Assembly (NCBI RefSeq): GCF_000308875.1
Contig: NZ_BAGL01000055.1
Location: forward strand, 124,001 to 188,000
Direction: 5' to 3'
Length of the DNA stretch: 64,000 nucleotides
Source: Nocardia transvalensis NBRC 15921
Lineage (GTDB): Bacteria > Actinomycetota > Actinomycetes > Mycobacteriales > Mycobacteriaceae
Position 1 is the first letter of the stretch; each line of letters opens with the position of its first letter. The notes under the pieces were generated by a model. The model did not search any database. It saw nothing but the letters and a program-made list of their open reading frames with translations, and was not told where the DNA came from. This document shows, in pieces, positions 48,937 through 58,082 of this stretch. Position numbers and translations under genes: made by a program.

Positions 48937-50223
48937 TCAGGCCGTGACGGAGGCAGCCTTTTCGTCCGCGGCTGCGGCCTTGGCGAACAACGGCTTTGCC
49001 GCCAGGGCCGTGATCGTCGTGATGAGGAGCAGGGCGATGATGTAGAGGGAGAACAGGGCCGGGTGGGCGGCGAACTTGGTTTTCAGGGCGGGTGTGGTGC
49101 CGCCGAACAGGGCGCTGGTGATGCTGTAGGGCAGGGCCATCACCGTTACCCGGTGCCGTGCCGGGGCGACCATGGCCGTGGCGCCGGTGACGGTGGCGGC
49201 GAGGGTCACGACGCCGATCGAACCCACCACCATGAGCACCCAATATGTCACGGGCGTCGCGGAATTCAGCAGGATCTGCATCGGCAGCGTCAGCGCGGCC
49301 AGGACGAGCGCGGCGCCCGCCACCCACCGCAACGGCCCGACCCGGTCGGCGAGGGCGCCGAACAGCGGGGCCGCCGCCATATAGCCCACCTGGGCCAGCA
49401 CACCCGCCCACAACACTTGGCCGTCAGGCAGTTTCAGCACGGTGATCGCGTAGCTCGTCGGCGCGCTGACCCACAAGTAGTAGGACGCCAGGGTGCCCGC
49501 GGTGAGCCCGGCGACCGCCAGCGACGGGCCCAATAGCGACCGCCACTCCCGTCGCCAGCGCACCGGCTGCTCGTGGAGTTCGCTGTCGAGCGTCTCCGGA
49601 ATCGAGCGCCGCGCCAGCATGAACGCCAGCGACAGCACCCCGGCGACGAGGAACGGGATCCGCCAGTAGCCGTCGCGCAGGGCATCGGTTCCGGCCGTGG
49701 TCGCCAGGCCCGCCACCAGCAGGTTCGCGGTGATCGTGCCGAGGCCGTAGAAGATCGAGTACACACTGGTGCCGAGCATGCGTCGTTTCGGCGGGGCGGA
49801 TTCGTAGAGATACGCCTGGGCAACGGCCTGCTCGCCACCGAAGGAGAAGCCCAGCACCAGCCGCCACACCAGTAGCAGGATCGGGGCGCCGGCTCCGATG
49901 GTCTCGTGGCCGGGCGTCAGCGCCATCCCGAGCGTCGCCACTCCCGCCAAGCCGATGGACAGCACCAGCGCGGGACGACGGCCCCGCCGATCCGCCAGTT
50001 GCCCGAGCACCAAGGCCCCGATCGGGCGGATCAGGAATCCGACCGCGAAGATGCCGAATCCGTACAGCACCGAATGCTGCAGGTCGCCGCCGAAGAATCG
50101 CGGCGAGAAGTAGGTCACCAGCAGCGCGTACAGCGACCATTCGTAGCTTTCCAGGGCCGCACCCGCGGAGGACGCGGTGATGCGGCGTATCCGCCGGACC
50201 CGCGTATCGATCACAGTGTTCAT
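48937..50223 (-). CDS. MFS transporter, metabolite:H+ symporter (MHS) type
   Basis: The 428-residue, twelve-helix transporter reads SSAGAALESYEWSLYALLVT (helix 1 with the charged ExY motif), loop motif LGQLADRRGRRPALVLSIGL and GFSFGGEQAVAQAYLYESAP at helix 5. It is similar in type to the transporter at 30179. It is convergent with the small membrane protein gene with 1 bp between stops. Probably imports an organic anion; substrate unknown. Confidence 0.9.
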   Translation of the reverse strand: MNTVIDTRVRRIRRITASSAGAALESYEWSLYALLVTYFSPRFFGGDLQHSVLYGFGIFAVGFLIRPIGALVLGQLADRRGRRPALVLSIGLAGVATLGMALTPGHETIGAGAPILLLVWRLVLGFSFGGEQAVAQAYLYESAPPKRRMLGTSVYSIFYGLGTITANLLVAGLATTAGTDALRDGYWRIPFLVAGVLSLAFMLARRSIPETLDSELHEQPVRWRREWRSLLGPSLAVAGLTAGTLASYYLWVSAPTSYAITVLKLPDGQVLWAGVLAQVGYMAAAPLFGALADRVGPLRWVAGAALVLAALTLPMQILLNSATPVTYWVLMVVGSIGVVTLAATVTGATAMVAPARHRVTVMALPYSITSALFGGTTPALKTKFAAHPALFSLYIIALLLITTITALAAKPLFAKAAAADEKAASVTA

Positions 50224-50292
50224 GAGCGTCGCTCACTTTAACACCGTTCAAGTACGGGTATTGCCTGCGAGTTTCATGTCACACGCCGGGAG

Positions 50293-50859
50293 CTACGCCG
50301 ATTCGACGGATTCGCGGAGTGCGCGGAATTCCGCGGCCAGGGCATCGAGCGTGTAGTGGGCGTTGAGCCCGCTGGGGTTCGGCAGCACCCACACCTCGGT
50401 GTCGCCGAGCGAATCCGGTTGGCGGCCAACGGCGGTGCGCGGACGACCGAAGGCCGTGCGATACGCGCCGATGCCGAGGACGGCCAGGACCCGCGGCCGG
50501 TTGCGCGCGACCCGCTCCACCAGGGCCCGGCCGCCGTCGCGCAGTTCGTCCGCGGTCAGCTCGTCGGCCTTGGCGGTCGTGCGCGCGGCCACGTTCGTGA
50601 TACCGAGGCCGAGGCCGAGCAGCTCGTCCTGCTCGTCCGGCCGCAGCAGGCGCGGCGTGAATCCGGAGCGAAACAGGGCGGGCCAGAACCGATTCCCGGG
50701 ACGGGCGAAATGGTGCCCCGTCGCCCCCGACCACAGGCCAGGATTGATTCCGCAGAAAAGAACCCGCAGGTCCGGAGCCAGGACGTCGGGGATCGTCCTG
50801 CCCTGCGCGGCAGCCAGATCCGCGGGCGTCGGCCGAGCGGGCTGTTCACTGGACGGCAT
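50293..50859 (-). CDS. mug: G/U mismatch-specific uracil-DNA glycosylase (Mug)
   Basis: The 188-residue product is a Mug/TDG-type uracil-DNA glycosylase. The catalytic motif 1 is LFCGINPGLWSGATGHHFAR (G-I-N-P-G with the catalytic Asn), followed by PGNRFWPALFRSGFT, ITNVAARTTAKADELT and the C-terminal VLPNPSGLNAHYTLDAL, the DNA-intercalation loop NPSG-L. It removes uracil or ethenocytosine opposite G. ATG 50859 starts a short disordered N-terminus. It is divergent from ctaA. Confidence 0.94.
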   Translation of the reverse strand: MPSSEQPARPTPADLAAAQGRTIPDVLAPDLRVLFCGINPGLWSGATGHHFARPGNRFWPALFRSGFTPRLLRPDEQDELLGLGLGITNVAARTTAKADELTADELRDGGRALVERVARNRPRVLAVLGIGAYRTAFGRPRTAVGRQPDSLGDTEVWVLPNPSGLNAHYTLDALAAEFRALRESVESA

Positions 50860-50955
50860 CCGCCCAGTCTGCCGGACGGCCCCGCGGAGCCCGCGCCGGG
50901 CGGCGAACAGGCTACCCACTACAAGCTGTAGTTGAGAGTCGATTAGGATCGATGC

Positions 50956-51930
50956 GTGCTGTCTCGCGCGTTCCTGCGACTGGTCGATCTGCTCCCGCTG
51001 CCCTCGCTGCGGGTGCAGCGGATCGTCGCGCTGGCGGTGATCCTCTCCCAGGCGGGCATCTCCGTCACCGGCGCGATCGTCCGCGTGACCTCGTCGGGGC
51101 TCGGCTGCCCCACCTGGCCGCAGTGCTTCCCGGGCAGCTTCACACCGGTGGCGCACGCAGAGGTGCCGGTGCTGCACCAGGTCGTCGAATTCTCCAACCG
51201 GCTGCTGACATTCGCGGTGACGCTGTGCGCCGCGCTGGTCGTGCTGGCCGTCGTGCGCGCCCGGCGGCGGCGCGAGGTGATCGTCTACGCGTGGCTCATG
51301 CCCGGCGGGACCGTGGTGCAGGCGGTGATCGGCGGTATCACCGTGCGCACCGGGCTGCTGTGGTGGACCGTCGCGGTGCATCTGCTGGCGTCGATGGTGA
51401 TGGTGTGGCTGGCTGTGCAGCTGTTCGCCAAGATCGGCGAGCCCGACGACGGCGTCGAGGTGACCCAGGTGCCCGCGCCGTTGCGCTGGCTCACCGTCCT
51501 CGGCGCCCTCGCCCTGTCCGGCACGCTGGTCGCCGGGACGCTGGTCACCGGGGCCGGGCCGCACGCCGGCGACAAGAGCATCGAGCGACAGGTGACCCGG
51601 CTCGAGGTGGAGATCGTGCCGCTGGTCCACCTGCATGCCGATCTGCTGATCGCCTATCTGGCGCTGCTGGTCGGACTGGCGTTCGCTCTCGTCGCGGTCG
51701 GCATGACGCCCGCGATCCGCAACCGGCTCGTCGTGCTGATCGCGCTGGTCTGCGCGCAGGGGCTGGTCGGTGTCGTGCAGTACTTCACCGATGTGCCCGC
51801 CGCGCTGGTGGCCGTGCACGTCGGGGGTGCGGCGGCCTGCACCGCCGCCACGGCCGCGCTGTGGGCGTCGCTGCGCAGCCGGGAGAAGGTGGGGGCGACC
51901 GCCGACGCGACCGTCGCACACGCCTCCTGA
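50956..51930 (+). CDS. ctaA: haem A synthase CtaA (COX15/CtaA)
   Basis: The 324-residue, eight-helix enzyme carries TGAIVRVTSSGLGCPTWPQC (helix 1 end with the Cys pair loop) and LHQVVEFSNRLLTFAVTLCA with the conserved H-x3-E. AVIGGITVRTGLLWWTVAVH, VPLVHLHADLLIAYLALL and VVQYFTDVPAALVAVHVGGA follow. It oxidises haem O to haem A for cytochrome c oxidase. The partner haem O synthase ctaB is at 62767. GTG start. Corresponds to Rv1456c. Confidence 0.95.
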   Translation: MLSRAFLRLVDLLPLPSLRVQRIVALAVILSQAGISVTGAIVRVTSSGLGCPTWPQCFPGSFTPVAHAEVPVLHQVVEFSNRLLTFAVTLCAALVVLAVVRARRRREVIVYAWLMPGGTVVQAVIGGITVRTGLLWWTVAVHLLASMVMVWLAVQLFAKIGEPDDGVEVTQVPAPLRWLTVLGALALSGTLVAGTLVTGAGPHAGDKSIERQVTRLEVEIVPLVHLHADLLIAYLALLVGLAFALVAVGMTPAIRNRLVVLIALVCAQGLVGVVQYFTDVPAALVAVHVGGAAACTAATAALWASLRSREKVGATADATVAHAS

Positions 51931-52218
51931 CCGGGCTGTCGTCCCGGATCGGCGATCAGGAATTGGCGCGTTCGTGCCGAAGTTGGCGCATTGCGCACTT
52001 CCGGTGATCGCTGCGGCCCCGCACACTGTGTAGCGGCTGCGTGACCGGGTGAGGTCGTTCGCGGCCAGGGGATGCCTCGCACGACGACCGTGGACCGCCA
52101 TCCCCCCGGTATCGGCGAGGCGCGGGTTGGTGCGCGGCAGCGGCAGTGACGCCCGCCGCGCCCATCCTTTCCACCCCGCGGCTTGGATCTCCGCCGCACG
52201 TCCCGCGATAATTCACGC

Positions 52219-52425
52219 ATGCCGACCTATGCGTACCGCTGCCGTGAATGCACCGACACGTTCGAAGTGGTGCGGCCGATGAGTGAGTCCGCCGCTCCCG
52301 CGTCGTGTCCGGGTGGCCACAGTGACACGGTGAAGTTGTTGAATACGGTGGGGCTGACGGGTTCTGCGAATGCCCCCGCACCAGCCGCCGGCGGCGGCTG
52401 CTGCGGGGGAAGCTGTTGCGGCTGA
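52219..52425 (+). CDS. FmdB-type zinc-ribbon protein
   Basis: The 68-residue product reads MPTYAYRCRECTDTFEVVRP, the standard FmdB start with C8-x2-C11. The second Cys site is APASCPGGHSDTVKLLNTVG, slightly unusual with C-x3-H in place of C-x2-C. The tail GGGCCGGSCCG adds four more Cys. The family is a putative regulatory zinc ribbon with no assigned role. ATG 52219 is conserved. Confidence 0.9.
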   Translation: MPTYAYRCRECTDTFEVVRPMSESAAPASCPGGHSDTVKLLNTVGLTGSANAPAPAAGGGCCGGSCCG

Positions 52426-52443
52426 GCCGGAGTCGGATCCGCC

Positions 52444-53319
52444 TCAGGCTTTGGGGAGGTCTGCGACGACTACGCGGCCGAGATTGTTCCAGCGGCGGGA
52501 CGAGAGGCCCAATTGTTCTGCTACAGGGGACAAGTCGTCGTCCGCGGTGACGGTGAATCCGTGGTGGGACAGGAGGGTGCGCATTTGTTCCGGGGTCCAG
52601 GCCGAGACGGTTTTCTCGTGTTCCAGGGGGTCCTGGCGGCCGGCTAGACGGGTGCTCAAGCTCAGGATGCGGCGGCCGAGGCCGTGGAAACGGTTCGGGA
52701 GGGAGTAGGTGGCGATGAGGCGGCTGGCGGGGGCCGAGCGGGCGGTGAGGCTGGTCAGGGTGGCGTCGACCGCGGGCTGGGTGAGGTAGGGCAGGACGCC
52801 CTCCCAGATCCAGGTGGTGGGTAGTGATTCGCGGTGGCCGGCCTGCGCCAGCGCGTCGCCGAGGGAGTCTCTGGCGAAATCCACGGGGACGTAGGTCAAT
52901 GATTTGGCCAGCGGTTCCAGGCCGTCGACGCGGTCGCGCTTGTCCTGTTGCGAGGCGGGGTGGTCGACCTCGAAGACCTCGACGCCGGCCAGGTCCGGCA
53001 TCCGCCAGGCCCGTGCGTCGAGGCCCGCGCCCAGGACCACCAGTTGCGGATTACCTTGTGCGCGAACGGCCTCGTCGATGACGGTGGTCCGGGTGACCAG
53101 GACCGGCACGACGGCCTCGAGGAGGCCGTATCCGATGCGGTCGCGCCAGTCGGCGGGGGTCCGCTCCGCGCGGACCTGCTCGACCACCGCGCGCTCGTCC
53201 GGCCGGAGTAGTTGTGCGGCAACGGGATCGGCGAACCGGCCGATCCCGAAGCGGCCGTCGCCCACGGCCCGGGCCTGGCACACCATCACGGCGGTCCTGC
53301 TCGCGTGCTTGTCGGACAT
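52444..53319 (-). CDS. class I SAM-dependent methyltransferase, TIGR00027/UPF0677 family
   Basis: The 291-residue product has the mycobacterial-type methyltransferase blocks: SRTAVMVCQARAVGDG, RTTVIDEAVRAQGNPQLVVL, GAGLDARAWRMPDLAGVEVF (SAM loop G-x-G-x-D) and EVDHPASQQDKRDRV. TWIWEGVLPYLTQPAVDATL and WTPEQMRTLLSHHGF follow. Many paralogues occur in mycobacteria and Nocardia, with substrates mostly unknown. ATG 53319 is the conserved start. Confidence 0.92.
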   Translation of the reverse strand: MSDKHASRTAVMVCQARAVGDGRFGIGRFADPVAAQLLRPDERAVVEQVRAERTPADWRDRIGYGLLEAVVPVLVTRTTVIDEAVRAQGNPQLVVLGAGLDARAWRMPDLAGVEVFEVDHPASQQDKRDRVDGLEPLAKSLTYVPVDFARDSLGDALAQAGHRESLPTTWIWEGVLPYLTQPAVDATLTSLTARSAPASRLIATYSLPNRFHGLGRRILSLSTRLAGRQDPLEHEKTVSAWTPEQMRTLLSHHGFTVTADDDLSPVAEQLGLSSRRWNNLGRVVVADLPKA

Positions 53320-53338
53320 ACCGGCAGCGTAGCGCCCG

Positions 53339-54115
53339 CTACGCCGTCGCGCCCGGGCCGATCCAGTCCGCGAACAGCCGATCCACACCGCCTGTGGCCG
53401 TCTGGGCGGCGAGCCAGGCATTCACCTCGGCGGCCAGCACCGGATCGTTCTTACGGACGAGGAAGACCTTGCCGAAGGAGTCGAACGGCCGATCCGGATG
53501 CAGCACCGTCAGATCCGGATGGGTGCGCACCCGATAGCGGCCCTCCACCGAATCGGTGGCGAAGACGTCGGCGCGGCCCTGGGCGATCTCGTCGAAGATG
53601 GTGACATTGTCCGGCCACAACGTGAGCTGCGCGTTCGGGAAGTTCTTGCGTGCGAACTCCTCGTTGGTGCCGCCGCGGTTCGCGATCACGCGCACCTCGG
53701 GCCGGTTGATCTGCTCGATCGTGGCGTACCGGTCGGCGTCGGCGGTACGGGTGATCGGCGCCTTACCGTCGGTGCCGTAAGTCATGGAGAACTCGGCGAA
53801 CTCGCGCCGCGCCGCCGAATCGGAGATCCCGCCCGCGGCGATATCGCAGTTCAGCGCGGCGAAGTCGGTCTTCATCGACGACCAGGTCAGTGGGACGAAT
53901 TCGATCGGCCGGCCCACGGTGGCGGCGAGTCCCCGGGCCAGATCGATGTCGACGCCGCGGTAGCCGCCGTTCCCGTCGCCCACCGAATACGGCGGATAGT
54001 CGCCGGTCGTGCACACCCGCAGCGCGGCCGGGCCCTCGGCGTCCGCCGGAACGGCAACGGCCACAAGGGAGATCACCCCTGCCGCCAGCCCGGCGGCGAT
54101 ATGTCGAACTCGCAT
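53339..54115 (-). CDS. secreted cyclohexadienyl dehydratase-like protein (PheC type)
   Basis: The 258-residue product has a signal peptide (VRHIAAGLAAGVISLVAVAV, cleaved near ADA) and a solute-binding fold. It resembles Pseudomonas PheC more than amino-acid receptors: TTGDYPPYSVGDG (D39-Y40), DGKAPIT (Lys118), ANRGGTNEEFARKNFPNAQL, WPDNVTIFDEIAQGRADVFA and TDSVEGRYRVRTHPDL (Glu191). The residues equivalent to PheC's catalytic Glu and Lys are retained. PheC converts prephenate or arogenate to phenylpyruvate or phenylalanine outside the cytoplasm. An ABC-transporter receptor is the alternative, but no permease is adjacent. Confidence 0.75.
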   Translation of the reverse strand: MRVRHIAAGLAAGVISLVAVAVPADAEGPAALRVCTTGDYPPYSVGDGNGGYRGVDIDLARGLAATVGRPIEFVPLTWSSMKTDFAALNCDIAAGGISDSAARREFAEFSMTYGTDGKAPITRTADADRYATIEQINRPEVRVIANRGGTNEEFARKNFPNAQLTLWPDNVTIFDEIAQGRADVFATDSVEGRYRVRTHPDLTVLHPDRPFDSFGKVFLVRKNDPVLAAEVNAWLAAQTATGGVDRLFADWIGPGATA

Positions 54116-54182
54116 ACTTCCCACTGTTCGTGCGTACCTCAGCGCCCGCGGACGCCCTGGAGGCACGACGCTAACAGACCGC

Positions 54183-54527
54183 TCAGCGCTCGTTGCGCGC
54201 CTTGGGGTATCGCGTCTGGTGCGCGACCCAGCCGGCCATCTTGGCCCAGTGCCCCTTGGCCGGGGTGACGACGGAGGTCAGCTCGCGATCCCAGTGCTCG
54301 GTCTCGGAGACCCCGTCGACGAGTTCGACCACGGCTTTCGCGGTGGCCAGATCGGCCACCATGCGGTCGCCGAGGACGCCGTCGGAGCCCACCAAAGTCA
54401 TCCGGACGCCGGCGCGGCCGACGGGCTGCAACACGGCGGTGGCGGAACCCCCGTGCTCGGAGACGAATTCCTGCACCGAGTCGACGACGGAGGGCGACGG
54501 CTTCGCGGCGGTGGCGGTTTCGGTCAT
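54183..54527 (-). CDS. conserved hypothetical protein (114 aa)
   Basis: Small soluble protein: SVVDSVQEFVSEHGGSATAV, then VGRAGVRMTLVGSDGVLGDR, MVADLATAKAVVELVDGVSE and a basic end WAKMAGWVAHQTRYPKARN. It occupies the position of Rv1455, between ctaA and qor, where M. tuberculosis also has a short hypothetical protein; the correspondence is by position. Divergent from qor with about 80 bp between. Function unknown. Confidence 0.75.
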   Translation of the reverse strand: MTETATAAKPSPSVVDSVQEFVSEHGGSATAVLQPVGRAGVRMTLVGSDGVLGDRMVADLATAKAVVELVDGVSETEHWDRELTSVVTPAKGHWAKMAGWVAHQTRYPKARNER

Positions 54528-54607
54528 GCGCCGAGTTTACCGTCCAGTAGGTTCGCGGCCACCGCCCGGCGGGAATGATCACAGTGCGGCGGGTGTAGAA
54601 CCTTGTC

Positions 54608-55573
54608 ATGCGCGCCATTCGAGTTTCCGAGCACGGTGGGCCCGAGGTTCTGCGTCCGGCGGAGGTTTCCGACCCACAACCCGGCCCCGGTCAGCTCCTG
54701 GTCGACACCGAGGCGATCGGCATCAACTACATCGACACCTACATCCGCACGGGTGTCTACGCGCAGGACGTGCCCTATATCCCGGGCGCGGAGGGCACCG
54801 GCGTGGTCGCCGCCCTCGGGCCGGACGTCACCGAATTCGCCGTCGGCGACCGCGTCGCCTGGGCCGCCGCGCCCGGCAGCTACGCGGAGAAGGTGGTGGT
54901 GCCCGCGGCCGTCGCCGTCCCGGTCCCGGCCGGCGTCGAGGCCCCGGTGGCCGCGTCCGCGCTGTTGCAGGGCATGACCGCGCACTATCTGATCGAGTCG
55001 ATCTACCGGCCCGAACCGGGCGAGACCGTCCTCGTGCACGCCGGCGCAGGCGGGGTGGGGCTGCTGCTGACCCAGCTGGCGGCCGCGCGCGGCGTCCGGG
55101 TGATCACCACCGTATCGACCGACGAGAAGGAAGCCCTCTCCCGCGAGGCGGGCGCCGCCGAGGTCCTGCGCTACGGCGACGATCTGGCACAGCGGGTTCG
55201 CACGCTCACCGACGGCATCGGCGTGGCCGCGGTCTACGACGGCGTCGGCAAGGCCACCTTCGACGCCAGCCTGAACTCGCTGCGCGTGCGCGGCATGCTC
55301 GCGCTGTTCGGGGCCGCCAGCGGTCCGGTGCCGCCGGTCGATCCCCAGCGTCTCAGCGCCGGCGGCTCGCTGTTCCTGACCCGGCCCACACTCGTGCACT
55401 ACACCCGCGACCGCGCCGAATTGCTCTGGCGCGCAGGCGATATCTTCACCGCGATCGCCGCGGGCACGCTGCGGGTGCGGATCGGCGCGATCTATCCGCT
55501 GGCCGAGGCCGAGCAGGCGCATCGCGACCTGGAGGGCCGCCGCACCACCGGTTCCCTCGTGCTGGTGCCGTAA
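54608..55573 (+). CDS. qor: zinc-independent quinone oxidoreductase (Qor)
   Basis: The 321-residue medium-chain reductase has N-terminal MRAIRVSEHGGPEVLRPAEV and INYIDTYIRTGVYAQDVPYI (the quinone-oxidoreductase 'N-x-x-D-x-x-x-R-x-G' block). PGAEGTGVVAALGPDVTEFA comes next, and the NADPH Rossmann loop is VHAGAGGVGLLLTQLAA. No structural or catalytic zinc Cys. It reduces quinones with NADPH. Corresponds to Rv1454c in the conserved block. Confidence 0.94.
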   Translation: MRAIRVSEHGGPEVLRPAEVSDPQPGPGQLLVDTEAIGINYIDTYIRTGVYAQDVPYIPGAEGTGVVAALGPDVTEFAVGDRVAWAAAPGSYAEKVVVPAAVAVPVPAGVEAPVAASALLQGMTAHYLIESIYRPEPGETVLVHAGAGGVGLLLTQLAAARGVRVITTVSTDEKEALSREAGAAEVLRYGDDLAQRVRTLTDGIGVAAVYDGVGKATFDASLNSLRVRGMLALFGAASGPVPPVDPQRLSAGGSLFLTRPTLVHYTRDRAELLWRAGDIFTAIAAGTLRVRIGAIYPLAEAEQAHRDLEGRRTTGSLVLVP

Positions 55574-55579
55574 CCCCGT

Positions 55580-56464
55580 TCACGCCACCGCGTGCCAGCG
55601 GGTGTCGGTCTGCTCCGGATCGCGCAGGCTGCGCAGGCGGTGGCGCAGCTCGTTCGCGGCCGCCGCGTCGCCGTATTCGGCGCGGCGGATGTAGGAGGTC
55701 AGCGTGTGCAGGTCGCGCATCGCGCGCAGGATCGGGAATCCGACCCAGGCGCGGACGTCCCAGCCGTAGGCCAGCGCGAACTCCCGCAGCTCGTTCTCGG
55801 TGTGCCCGAAGCGAATGCCCTGATAGGTATTGACCAGATCGAGTTCCCGCGGGGCGACGCTGGCCTCGTCCCAGTCGCCCAGCAGGACCGAATCACCGTT
55901 CCAGAGCGTATTTCCGGGATAGGCGTCGCCGTGCACCAGGCCCGTGCCCAGGGCCGAGTCGAGCCGCCCGTACTCCTCGATCAGCACACCCGCCTGTTCC
56001 GCGAGCCAGTGCCGGTCGCCCGGCGCGAGGACGCGCGGCGCGGCGGCGAGGGTCTGGGTGAGCCCGGCCAGCGGCACGTAGCGCGGCAGCCCGAAAGGGG
56101 GCGGCTCCCCCACCGCGTGCAGGTGGCGCAGGATCCGGCCCAGCTCGCGCGCCGGTGGCCGCGTGCGGGTGTACTGCGGGTAGTACCGCCAGAAGGTGAC
56201 GGTGGCGCCGTGGCTGTGCACCGGCCGATCGATCATCGGCTCGGTGACCGGCAGGCCCTGACCGGCCAGCCAGTGCGCGACCGCGACGGCGGCGCCCGCG
56301 CGGATGCCGTGCTGCGGCGATCGGGAGATCCGGATGACCACCCGGTCGTCGACGACATAGACGGCGTTGGAGTGCACGCGCAGCAGTCGGGCGTCGTCCG
56401 TGCGCAATCCCACCTGCTGACAGGCGGTGACAAGGATTTGTTCGGTGGATACGTCGATCATCAC
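55580..56464 (-). CDS. APH-family phosphotransferase
   Basis: The 294-residue product has the APH fold: DRVVIRISRSPQHGIRAGAA (N-lobe), VTFWRYYPQYTRTRPPAREL (hinge), the catalytic loop GLVHGDAYPGNTLWNGDSVL (H-G-D...N) and the metal loop LGDWDEASVAPRELDLVNTY. It could phosphorylate an antibiotic, a sugar or another metabolite; there is no indication which. It overlaps the XRE gene upstream by 4 bp (ATGA), so the two are co-translated, which suggests the regulator and the kinase act in one response. Confidence 0.88.
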   Translation of the reverse strand: MMIDVSTEQILVTACQQVGLRTDDARLLRVHSNAVYVVDDRVVIRISRSPQHGIRAGAAVAVAHWLAGQGLPVTEPMIDRPVHSHGATVTFWRYYPQYTRTRPPARELGRILRHLHAVGEPPPFGLPRYVPLAGLTQTLAAAPRVLAPGDRHWLAEQAGVLIEEYGRLDSALGTGLVHGDAYPGNTLWNGDSVLLGDWDEASVAPRELDLVNTYQGIRFGHTENELREFALAYGWDVRAWVGFPILRAMRDLHTLTSYIRRAEYGDAAAANELRHRLRSLRDPEQTDTRWHAVA

Positions 56465-57684
56465 AATGCCGGGGGTTCGCAGGTGGGAAACGACGCGAGT
56501 GCCTCACGAAGGCTCGCGACGGTCGGGGATTGGGGGCACCCGGCGGCGTCGAGATGGTGCCCCACTTGCTTGATACCCTCGATGACGGGGTGTATGCGCT
56601 GGCCAGGGGGAAGAACCAGGACCGGCGCCAAGATCTCGGCGGCGTCGTCGACCGCGTGGCGAGCGATCGAGGCGATCGCGATGTCGGCGCGTGCCAGCGC
56701 CTCGTCGCCGTAACTGCGTTCGTCGCTCGGACCTGCGGCGTAGGCGGCGATGGCCGCAGTCGCCCAGTGTTCGGCCTGGGGGTAGTCGCCGATCAGGCGG
56801 AAGGTGCTGCCCGCGTAGTAGGCGGCCTTCGCCGCGGGGAACCGCAGCACCCCGCCGAATCCGGTGACGTCGTCGCGATCCGCGGGCTGCTGCGCCGCCG
56901 CCACCGCACGCGCGACGGCCGCGCGGGCCTCGTCGATGCGGCCCAGGCGGGCGGCGCACCGGGCCTCCAGCGCGGCCAGCCGCACCCGCTGCTCGCCGGC
57001 CGGCGCGACGGCGACGCCCTGCTGCGCGAATTCCAGTGCGCGAGTAGGGTTTCCGCTCCACTCGGCGATCAGCGCCTTGGTACCGGCCAGCCAGGCCAGC
57101 AGGCCCGTATGCTCGGCCCGCTCGGCCAGCCGCTCGGCCGCCATGGCGTGCTGCATGGCGGCCATCGGCCGGCCGAGATTGCCGGACAACTGGGCCAGCA
57201 GCGCGATGGCCACTCCCCCGAGAAACATCAGCTCCCGAGATTGCGTGGGGCCGGGGCCGGTCCGTAGTAGCTGCCACACCTGATCGCGCAGCGCTTGGAG
57301 ATCGACCAGCAGCGGGCGGGGCGGGGCGTGGACGTAGCTGGTCGCGATCCGGGCGATCTCGTAGTTCAGGCTCTCGACCGACAGGCGGCCCGCGGCGTCG
57401 CCCGTCGCCCAGTCGGCGAAGGCCAGCGAATCCGCCGCAGCCACGCTGACGACGTCCACCGTGGTGGCCCCGCCGTCGGTCATCATGCGGATCAGCGAAC
57501 CGCCGGCATCGAGTTCGCCGTCCAGCTCGTGCACGATCTGCATGGGCGGCTTACGAAGACCGTTCTCGATTCGCGACAATGCCCCGACGTCGTAGCGGAT
57601 ACTCTTCGCGAGGCCGCGCAGCGACCTGTTGCGTTGCAGGCGCAGGCGCCGCAACTCACCACCGAAAGTCTGCCAGTCGTTCAT
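56461..57684 (-). CDS. XRE-family regulator with helical sensor domain
   Basis: In this 407-residue product the HTH lies at residues about 6-62 (FGGELRRLRLQRNRSLRGLA, YDVGALSRIENGLRKPPMQI). It is followed by a TPR-like region (LERLAERAEHTGLLAWLAGT, ALEFAQQGVAVAPAGEQRVR, PQAEHWATAAIAAYAAGPSD). ATG 57684 gives the normal MNDWQTFGGEL start; 16 further codons upstream are not family-like. Operon with the phosphotransferase (4-bp overlap). The upstream region points toward small genes at 57874 and 58083. Confidence 0.87.
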   Translation of the reverse strand: MNDWQTFGGELRRLRLQRNRSLRGLAKSIRYDVGALSRIENGLRKPPMQIVHELDGELDAGGSLIRMMTDGGATTVDVVSVAAADSLAFADWATGDAAGRLSVESLNYEIARIATSYVHAPPRPLLVDLQALRDQVWQLLRTGPGPTQSRELMFLGGVAIALLAQLSGNLGRPMAAMQHAMAAERLAERAEHTGLLAWLAGTKALIAEWSGNPTRALEFAQQGVAVAPAGEQRVRLAALEARCAARLGRIDEARAAVARAVAAAQQPADRDDVTGFGGVLRFPAAKAAYYAGSTFRLIGDYPQAEHWATAAIAAYAAGPSDERSYGDEALARADIAIASIARHAVDDAAEILAPVLVLPPGQRIHPVIEGIKQVGHHLDAAGCPQSPTVASLREALASFPTCEPPAL

Positions 57685-57873
57685 GTAGCTAACAATTCCG
57701 TTCCAGCGCAATGACTTCGACCAGCGTTGCATCGACTGGCAACGACCGGCAACACAGCAACGCTATCGCATCGTGTGCAGATGCAAGCACAATTGCACAA
57801 ACATTCGGCGCCGGAGCCGCCGCCGGACCTCCGGAGCCGAGTGCGAACATCGGCATCCGCAACGAGGCAGGCA

Positions 57874-58056
57874 ATGGCGAACAGCTCGCAGATCATCGGT
57901 GTTCAGGCGCCGCCGGTTGCCGGTGCGCGGCCCGGACAGTGCTCGCTGCTGGATCAGCGGTTGCGGAGTCTGCCGATGATCTCCGCGTTCTGCGCCGGAG
58001 CCGACCGCGGCCGCCGGGCCACGCGAGAGATGTCCTGCCACCGGAAGGCCGGCTGA
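57874..58056 (+). CDS. possible small protein (60 aa)
   Basis: Supported mainly by third-position GC bias and a GAGGCAGG just before ATG 57874. It reads MANSSQIIGVQAPPVAGARP, then GQCSLLDQRLRSLPMISAFC and a basic end RRATREMSCHRKAG. It is divergent from the XRE regulator and just upstream of another small gene, an arrangement often seen with this regulator type. No family recognised; could be spurious. Confidence 0.35.
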   Translation: MANSSQIIGVQAPPVAGARPGQCSLLDQRLRSLPMISAFCAGADRGRRATREMSCHRKAG

Positions 58057-58082
58057 TGACAGCATCGAGGCGGTGGTGAGCC

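Noticed and set aside
53339..54115. Simple glutamine/glutamate ABC receptor call
   Set aside because: No permease or ATPase next to it, and the second lobe follows cyclohexadienyl dehydratase more closely.
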